A stretch of DNA of 64,000 bases from Chryseobacterium rhizoplanae (GTDB lineage Bacteria > Bacteroidota > Bacteroidia > Flavobacteriales > Weeksellaceae), in contig NZ_FXTC01000001.1 of assembly GCF_900182655.1 (NCBI RefSeq), positions 186,001-250,000 of the forward strand, in the 5' to 3' direction. The notes below the pieces were generated by a model. That model did not search any database and had not been told where the DNA came from. It saw only the letters and a program-made list of their open reading frames with translations. The translations under genes and the position numbers were made by a program. Of this stretch, positions 58,481 to 64,000 are shown piece by piece. Numbering within the stretch: the first letter of the stretch is position 1; the number at the start of each line of letters is the position of its first letter.

Positions 58481-59648
58481 CGGAGGTTTAGATACTTCCT
58501 ACTGTGCAAAATATCTTAGTGAAACACTAAGGTATGATGTGTATGCAGTTACTGTAAATACCGGAGGTTTTTCAAAAGAAGAGGAAAAAGAATTGGAGAG
58601 AAAAGCTTTAAACCTTGGAGTAAAAGAATACAGGTGCGTAGACGCTCAGGAAGATTACTATAATTCATGTGTGAAATATTTGATTTTCGGGAATGTGTTG
58701 AAAAACAATACGTATCCTCTTTCTGTAAGTGCTGAGCGTACCATTCAGGCTCAGGAAATTGCAAAATATGCCATTGAAGTAAATGCAGATGCCATTGCTC
58801 ACGGAAGTACAGGAGCTGGAAATGATCAGGTTCGTTTTGACCTAATCTTTCAAGTAATGTGCCCGAATATTGAGATTATTACGCCCATCCGTGATATGGC
58901 ATTATCCCGTGAAGAAGAGATTGAATTTTTGAAGGAGCATGGCTATGAAATGGAATTCCATAAAGCACAATATTCTGTGAATAAAGGACTTTGGGGAACT
59001 TCTGTGGGAGGAAAAGAAACTTTGACTTCCAGAAATTATCTTCCGGAAGAAGCTTTTCCATCTCAAATCAAAGAAACTCAGCCTTCAGAACTTGAAATTG
59101 AGTTTAAAAACGGAGAGGTTATAGGAGTGAATGGAGAAAACTTTGAACATTCTGTATATGCGATTCAAAAAATAGAAGAATTGGCTTCAGCGTACGGAAT
59201 TGGCCGCGATATTCACGTAGGGGATACCATTGTAGGGATTAAAGGACGAGTAGGATTTGAAGCGGCAGCAGCATCGGTGATTATCAAAGCGCATCATTTA
59301 TTAGAGAAACATACGCTTTCAAAATACCAGCAAATGATGAAGTCTCAGTTATCCGACTGGTACGGAAACTGGCTTCATGAAGCACTGTTCTTAGATCCTG
59401 TCATGAGAAATATTGAATCTTTCCTGACTGATTCTCAGAAAACAGTGACTGGAAAAGTATTTGTAACTCTTCATCCTTACAGATTTATTCTTAACGGAAT
59501 TGAATCTGATCATGACCTGATGTCTGATAAATTCGGAAGCTATGGCGAAGCAAACAGAGCATGGACAGGTGATGATGTGAAAGGTTATACAAAAATTGTA
59601 AGCAATTCCTTAAATATATACCACCAGATTAACCAAAATATCAATTAG
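58452..59648 (+). CDS. argG: argininosuccinate synthase
   Basis: A 398-residue ligase joining citrulline and aspartate with ATP. AFSGGLDTSYCAKYL (8-22) is the PP-loop, and STGAGNDQVRF is the ATP/citrulline segment. The start at 58452 lies inside the end of the GNAT gene in another frame, which suggests coupled translation. Confidence 0.96.
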   Translation: MKKKVILAFSGGLDTSYCAKYLSETLRYDVYAVTVNTGGFSKEEEKELERKALNLGVKEYRCVDAQEDYYNSCVKYLIFGNVLKNNTYPLSVSAERTIQAQEIAKYAIEVNADAIAHGSTGAGNDQVRFDLIFQVMCPNIEIITPIRDMALSREEEIEFLKEHGYEMEFHKAQYSVNKGLWGTSVGGKETLTSRNYLPEEAFPSQIKETQPSELEIEFKNGEVIGVNGENFEHSVYAIQKIEELASAYGIGRDIHVGDTIVGIKGRVGFEAAAASVIIKAHHLLEKHTLSKYQQMMKSQLSDWYGNWLHEALFLDPVMRNIESFLTDSQKTVTGKVFVTLHPYRFILNGIESDHDLMSDKFGSYGEANRAWTGDDVKGYTKIVSNSLNIYHQINQNIN

Positions 59649-59700
59649 TTCCGAAGGGACGGTTTAATGAAAGACAGAACAAAATGCTGTCAGAATCAAA

Positions 59701-60666
59701 ATGAAGAAAACAGTAGGAATCATTGGTGCCAACGGTTATACAGGAAGTGAGCTGATACGCTTACTGGCTTTTCATCCCCATGTGACATTGAGTTTTTTAT
59801 ATAGTCGTTCGAATTCGGGAACACGAATTTCAGATCTGTACCCGGATTTAACGACGGTTTGTGAAATGGTTTTGACGGACAAACCTGAAGACGTAGATAT
59901 TCTTTTTCTGTGTCTTCCTCATAAAGAAAGTCAAAACTGGTTAACTCAAAACCCTGTTAAAGATGAAACGCTGGTGATTGATCTCGGAAACGATTTCCGT
60001 TTAGAAGGAAACTTTGGAAACAGAGATTTTATCTACGGATTACCTGAAATTAATAAAAAACAACTGTCAGGGGCAAAAAGTATTGCCAACCCGGGGTGTT
60101 TTGCTACGGCTATTCAATTGGCTTTGCTGCCATTGGCAGAAAAAGGAGTGTTGAATGAAGTTTTTACTACAGGGATTACTGGTTCTACAGGAGCCGGACA
60201 ATCTCTGCAGGCAACTACTCATTTTACCTGGAGAAATGATAATGTTTCAGCCTATAAAACTCTAACGCATCAGCATGCGGATGAGATTTTACAGCAGCTG
60301 ATTGCATTCAATAATAAAGAAGTAACCCTGAATTTTGTTCCCTGGAGAGGAGATTTTGCAAGAGGAATTTTTACAAGTTCCACGATGAAGACGGATTTGG
60401 AGCTGGAGAAGATAGAACAATTATATCAGGATTTTTATGCGGAGGAGCCTTTCGTTACGGTAAGTAGAAAGGCAGTGGATTTAAAGCAGGTTGTCAATAC
60501 CAATCGCTGTGTGATTCAGATCGAAAAGAGTGGAAATGTTGTCGTTATTCACTCAGCGATTGACAATTTGTTAAAAGGTGCGTCGGGACAGGCAGTCCAG
60601 AATATGAATCTGGCCATGAACTGGGAAGAAAATGCAGGCCTGAATTTGAAACCAATAGCATTTTAA
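59701..60666 (+). CDS. argC: N-acyl-gamma-glutamyl-phosphate reductase
   Basis: A 321-residue enzyme of the arginine pathway. GIIGANGYTGSEL (6-18) binds NADP, and Cys133 in ANPGCFATA is the catalytic thiol. Shorter than ArgC of many bacteria (about 340), consistent with the Bacteroidetes type. It follows argG by 52 bases. Confidence 0.95.
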   Translation: MKKTVGIIGANGYTGSELIRLLAFHPHVTLSFLYSRSNSGTRISDLYPDLTTVCEMVLTDKPEDVDILFLCLPHKESQNWLTQNPVKDETLVIDLGNDFRLEGNFGNRDFIYGLPEINKKQLSGAKSIANPGCFATAIQLALLPLAEKGVLNEVFTTGITGSTGAGQSLQATTHFTWRNDNVSAYKTLTHQHADEILQQLIAFNNKEVTLNFVPWRGDFARGIFTSSTMKTDLELEKIEQLYQDFYAEEPFVTVSRKAVDLKQVVNTNRCVIQIEKSGNVVVIHSAIDNLLKGASGQAVQNMNLAMNWEENAGLNLKPIAF

Positions 60667-60927
60667 ATCGACAATAAATAATTGAGAACTTTAAACAAAA
60701 AGTAAATCCGACTTAGGAAAATGGAGCGTTAAGAAAATTAATTCTATGAACGTTAAGAAAATTCTACTGTTTGAAGTGCGAGGCAAATATTTAGCCGAAG
60801 AACTAATCTCGGATTCGCACAAGTTTTAGAATTTTTAGAGAATAGAACTAATTTTTAGCGGAAGTTTCCAGGTCTTGAACTTTTGTTTCTTTTGTTTTAA
60901 GACAAAAGAAAAATAAAAAATAAAAAA
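60667..60927. other. intergenic region within the arg operon with hairpin
   Basis: 261 bases between argC and argD without a gene. At about 60887-60911 there is a stem CTTTTGT / ACAAAAG around TTTAAG, of a kind common in Chryseobacterium intergenic repeats (from memory), with a degenerate upstream part. Confidence 0.5.
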
Positions 60928-62067
60928 ATGAATTTATTCAACGTATATCCATTATTCAACATAAATCCGGTTAAAGCTCAGGGATCTTTTCTTTGGGATG
61001 ACAAAGGCGAAAAATACCTTGATTTCTACGGAGGTCATGCTGTAATTTCTATTGGCCATAATCATCCGCATTATCAGAATAAGCTGAAAGATCAACTGGG
61101 AAAAATTTCTTTTTATTCCAATTCCGTTCAGAATGAATTGCAGACTGAGCTGGCAGAAAAACTAGGGGAACTTTCCGGATATGAAGAGTATAACCTTTTT
61201 TTATGCAATTCGGGAGCAGAAGCCAATGAAAATGCATTGAAGCTGGCTTCATTTCATAATGGAAAAAGCAAAGTGCTCTATTTTTCAGGTTCATTCCACG
61301 GAAGAACTTCAGCAGCGGTTTCAGTGACTGATAATCCGAAGATTGTTGCTCCTGTTAACTTTTCAGAAAGATTTATCAAATCCGAATGGAATGATGTGCA
61401 GCAGCTTGAAGAGACTTTTGAGAAGTTTGGAAATGAAATTTCTTCTGTGATCATCGAGGGAATTCAGGGTGTAGGAGGTATTATGATTCCGACGCCGGAA
61501 TTTTTATCTAAAATTAAAGAACTGTGTGAAAAATATAATGCTGTTCTTATTTTGGATGAAGTGCAATCCGGATACGGAAGAAGCGGATATTTCTTTGCGC
61601 ATCAGGAGTTTGGACTTGAAGCAGATATTATTACAACGGCAAAAGGAATGGGAAATGGTTTTCCTGTGGGCGGAGTTTTAATCCATCCTAAATTCCAGGC
61701 AAGCAACGGTTTGCTGGGAACGACATTCGGAGGAAATCATCTTGCCTGCGCCGCTTCAATTGCTGTGCTGGATGTGATGAAAGATGAAAATCTTATCGAA
61801 AACGCTCAGAAAATGGGCGAATATATTGAAAATGAAATTAAAGATTTACCACATATTAAATCAATCCGAAGGAAAGGATTGATGATCGGAATAGAACTCG
61901 ACAGAGACTGTTCAGAAATAAGGAAAAGCTTATTGTTCGATCATCATATTTTCACAGGAAACTCTAATGATAAAAGTGTCTTAAGGATTCTTCCGGCACT
62001 GAATATCAAAAAAGAGGAAACAGATCTTTTCATCAATGCTTTGAAAGCAGTATTGGGAAGTATTTAA
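60928..62067 (+). CDS. argD: acetylornithine/succinylornithine aminotransferase
   Basis: A 379-residue PLP enzyme of aminotransferase class III. Lys239 (ITTAKGMGNGFPVGG) forms the Schiff base; Asp210-Glu211 (LILDEVQSGYGR) contacts PLP. It makes the acylornithine from acylglutamate semialdehyde. It is separated from argC by 261 bases holding a hairpin. Confidence 0.95.
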   Translation: MNLFNVYPLFNINPVKAQGSFLWDDKGEKYLDFYGGHAVISIGHNHPHYQNKLKDQLGKISFYSNSVQNELQTELAEKLGELSGYEEYNLFLCNSGAEANENALKLASFHNGKSKVLYFSGSFHGRTSAAVSVTDNPKIVAPVNFSERFIKSEWNDVQQLEETFEKFGNEISSVIIEGIQGVGGIMIPTPEFLSKIKELCEKYNAVLILDEVQSGYGRSGYFFAHQEFGLEADIITTAKGMGNGFPVGGVLIHPKFQASNGLLGTTFGGNHLACAASIAVLDVMKDENLIENAQKMGEYIENEIKDLPHIKSIRRKGLMIGIELDRDCSEIRKSLLFDHHIFTGNSNDKSVLRILPALNIKKEETDLFINALKAVLGSI

Positions 62068-62103
62068 GATGTAAAAGACAAATAGTAAAAAGGTATTGCG
62101 TTT

Positions 62104-62182
62104 GTCATTCTGAATGTAACGAAGTGGAGTGAAGAATCTCGTAAAATATAACAATGCAAGATTCTTTCTTCGTCATAATGTC
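62104..62182. repeat. palindromic repeat family C, copy 2 (diverged)
   Basis: GTCATTCTGA (62104-62113), GAAGAATCTC (62131-62140) and AAGATTCTTTCTTCGTCATA (62158-62177) match the inner parts of copy 1 at 39900-40002, with mismatches in the right arm. It lies between argD and argF'. Confidence 0.7.
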
Positions 62183-62203
62183 AAAAACAATTGTCAATTG
62201 CTG

Positions 62204-62221
62204 AGTGAAACGCCTTTGCGA
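62204..62221. repeat. 18-bp intergenic repeat word, copy 2
   Basis: AGTGAAACGCCTTTGCGA, identical to 26990-27007, next to AAAGCTTTGCGTCCTTGCGT. Part of a dispersed GCG/TTTGCG family, between argD and argF'. Confidence 0.6.
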
Positions 62222-62306
62222 ACGAAAAAAGCATCAGTGAAAAGCTTTGCGTCCTTGCGTTAAAATTCTCAAAATATGTAAATACAATCTTTAAAATTAA
62301 TTCAAA

Positions 62307-63266
62307 ATGAAAAAATTCACCTCTGTAAGTGATGTAGAAAACTTACAGGAAATCATAAAAAAAGCTTTAGAAATAAAAGCAGACCCCCTTACCGAAACAG
62401 AAAAAGGAAAAGGAAAAACAATAGGACTTGTATTTTTAAATTCAAGCCTGAGAACCCGTTTGAGCAGCCAGATTGCAGCACAAAACCTTGGTTTAAATGT
62501 ATTGACGTTAAATGCCGCACAGGAAGCCTGGAATCTTGAATTTGCAGATGGAGCGGTAATGAATGGAGATACGGTAGAACATATCAAAGATGCTATTGAA
62601 GTTTTAAACCAATATTGTGATATCATCGCAGTACGTTGTTTTGCAGGAATGAAGAGCAAGGAAGATGATGTGAATGAAAGCATCTTAAGCCAGTTTGAAA
62701 AACATGCAAAAGTTCCTGTGATCTCTCTGGAATCGGCTACCCGTCATCCCTTACAAAGTCTTGCAGACTGTATTACCATTACAGAAAACTGGAAAAAAGA
62801 CCACAAACCGAAAGTAGTGTTGACATGGGCACCACACATCAAGCCTATTGCACATGCGGTTGGAAACTCTTTCGCAGAATGGATGCAGGAAATGGATGTG
62901 GAATTGGTAATTGCCAATCCTGAAGGATATGATCTGGATAAAAACTTTACAAAAGATATAAAAGTAATTCATGATCAGGACGAAGCTTTAAAAGATGCAG
63001 ATTTTATCTATGTGAAAAACTGGTCTTCTTTTGATGATTATGCAGCAATGCCTGAAGTAAAAGGTGACTGGATGCTTACCAATGAAAAATTAGCCCATAC
63101 CAATGATGCAAAAGTAATGCATTGTCTTCCGGTTCGCCGTAATGTAGAATTGAGCGATGAGGTAATGGATGGAGATCATTCTATCATCTATCAGCAGGCA
63201 AAAAACCGGATTTTCTCTGCGCAGGCCGTGTTCAGTGAAATTTTAGATGAATTAAAAGCCGAATAA
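62307..63266 (+). CDS. argF': N-acyl-ornithine carbamoyltransferase (ArgF' type)
   Basis: A 319-residue carbamoyltransferase with SLRTR (47-51, the phosphate-binding loop) and HCLPVRRN. Bacteroidetes use acetyl- or succinyl-ornithine here. From memory, the residue deciding between them is Glu92 in the acetyl enzyme and Pro90 in the succinyl enzyme, within a MDGD-x-x-EH motif. This protein reads NGDTVEH with Val90, so neither expected residue is present. Confidence 0.92.
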   Translation: MKKFTSVSDVENLQEIIKKALEIKADPLTETEKGKGKTIGLVFLNSSLRTRLSSQIAAQNLGLNVLTLNAAQEAWNLEFADGAVMNGDTVEHIKDAIEVLNQYCDIIAVRCFAGMKSKEDDVNESILSQFEKHAKVPVISLESATRHPLQSLADCITITENWKKDHKPKVVLTWAPHIKPIAHAVGNSFAEWMQEMDVELVIANPEGYDLDKNFTKDIKVIHDQDEALKDADFIYVKNWSSFDDYAAMPEVKGDWMLTNEKLAHTNDAKVMHCLPVRRNVELSDEVMDGDHSIIYQQAKNRIFSAQAVFSEILDELKAE

Positions 63267-63268
63267 TG

Positions 63269-63301
63269 ATCCTTGTCAAGGTTTTAAACCTTGACAAGGA
63301 T
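63269..63301. repeat. 33-bp perfect palindrome family B, copy 2
   Basis: Identical in all 33 bases to 50097-50129. It lies three bases after the argF' stop and 37 bases before argB. Confidence 0.9.
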
Positions 63302-63338
63302 CAAGGATAAAAAAGAAAGGATCACAAAACGTTTACAA

Positions 63339-64000
63339 ATGAAAGAAAAGTTATACATCATAAAAATTGGCGGAGCTTTAATTGATGATGAGGAATTGTT
63401 AGTTCAATTCTTAGAACAGTTTTCTGAAATTCAGGAAAAGAAGATCCTTGTTCATGGCGGAGGAAAATTAGCCACCACATTGGCTGATAAACTTGGCATA
63501 GAACAGAAAATGATCAACGGAAGGAGGATTACAGATAAAGAGACATTGGATATTGTAACGATGGTATATGCAGGGGGAATCAATAAAAATATTGTTGAAA
63601 AGCTGCAGCAGAAAAAATGCAATGCGATAGGATTTTCCGGGGCAGACGGAAATTTAATTAAAGCGAAGAAAAGAGAACATCCTGAAATTGACTTTGGATT
63701 TGTGGGGGATATTACCAAGAAAAGTGTGAACAGGAAGCTGGTTTCAAAACTCATGAAGCTGAATCTTGTTCCTGTATTTTCAGCAATTACTCACGATAGA
63801 AAAGGAAATCTTTTCAATACCAATGCAGATACCATTGCTTCTGTAATGGCACAGGCTCTTTCAGAGAAATATGAAGTTGAATTGCTGTATTGCTTTGATA
63901 AAGAAGGTGTTTTAGAAGATGTAAACAATCCTGAATCTGTGATCAAAAGTGTAAATGAAGAAGAATTTGAAGCATTAAAAGAAGAAGGGAAACTTCACAA
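63339..64000 (+). CDS. argB: acetylglutamate kinase, N-terminal part (3' end outside window)
   Basis: About 220 residues from the ATG at 63339, open to the edge. KIGGALID (9-16) and VHGGGKLAT (38-46) are the kinase Gly loops, and FSGADG and SAITHDRKGNLFNTNADT fit the family's substrate and nucleotide sites. It phosphorylates the acylglutamate made by the GNAT enzyme. Only 72 bases after argF', with the family B palindrome between. Confidence 0.93.
   Translation, partial: MKEKLYIIKIGGALIDDEELLVQFLEQFSEIQEKKILVHGGGKLATTLADKLGIEQKMINGRRITDKETLDIVTMVYAGGINKNIVEKLQQKKCNAIGFSGADGNLIKAKKREHPEIDFGFVGDITKKSVNRKLVSKLMKLNLVPVFSAITHDRKGNLFNTNADTIASVMAQALSEKYEVELLYCFDKEGVLEDVNNPESVIKSVNEEEFEALKEEGKLH

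Noticed and set aside
60667..60927. Small gene between argC and argD
   Set aside because: No frame has a good start and length; the sequence looks like a degenerate intergenic repeat with a hairpin.

Overview
The window looks like a chromosomal segment of a flavobacterium, most likely Chryseobacterium or a close relative. The reasons are the low GC content, the many secreted proteins ending in type IX secretion (T9SS) sorting domains, Bacteroidetes-type lipoproteins, a fused SecDF, an arginine operon with an ArgF'-type carbamoyltransferase, and candidate promoters of the Bacteroidetes form TTTG-N19-21-TAnnTTTG. No rRNA, tRNA, CRISPR array, prophage or complete insertion sequence was seen. The genus is an inference from gene style, not from a marker gene.

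Layout. 1-11.9 kb: the tail of a DEAD-box helicase, several secreted or lipid-anchored proteins, a YqhD-like aldehyde reductase, an HxlR regulator divergent from a dihydrolipoyl dehydrogenase, PEP carboxylase and a T9SS-secreted subtilase. 12-15.2 kb: a small surface-sugar group (DegT aminotransferase, membrane protein, GalE, cytidylyltransferase). 15.4-28.4 kb: an alpha/beta hydrolase, a TonB-type outer membrane receptor, dapF-mltG, an Asn/Gln/Gly-repeat lipoprotein with pnuC, an amino acid permease, a BNR-repeat protein, hemN and a secreted sugar dehydrogenase. 28.6-45.7 kb: secDF, two secreted proteins, an MFS exporter, arylamine N-acetyltransferase, tatA-PAP2-TPR, the RNA methyltransferases trmL and rlmH, a YihY protein, nhaA and the (p)ppGpp enzyme.

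46.0-57.0 kb is one same-strand block that looks like a short-chain carboxylate uptake, sensing and activation locus. In transcription order it holds a porin-like protein, an MHS-type MFS transporter, two small membrane proteins, a sodium/solute-symporter histidine kinase of the CrbS/CbrA type, a stand-alone receiver, a propionyl-CoA-synthetase-like enzyme and acetyl-CoA synthetase. 57.2-64.0 kb holds a zinc-ribbon/HTH protein related to IS1 InsA, divergent from an arginine operon (GNAT, argG, argC, argD, argF', argB) that runs off the right edge.

The gaps between genes carry several dispersed palindromic repeat families, some inside the carboxylate and arginine clusters. The most useful leads are the SSS-kinase/receiver pair next to acs, the InsA-like protein at the arginine promoter, the unusual specificity residue in ArgF', the inverted repeat over the lpd promoter, and the repeat families. 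I saw no clearly unprecedented system; these are leads, not proofs.
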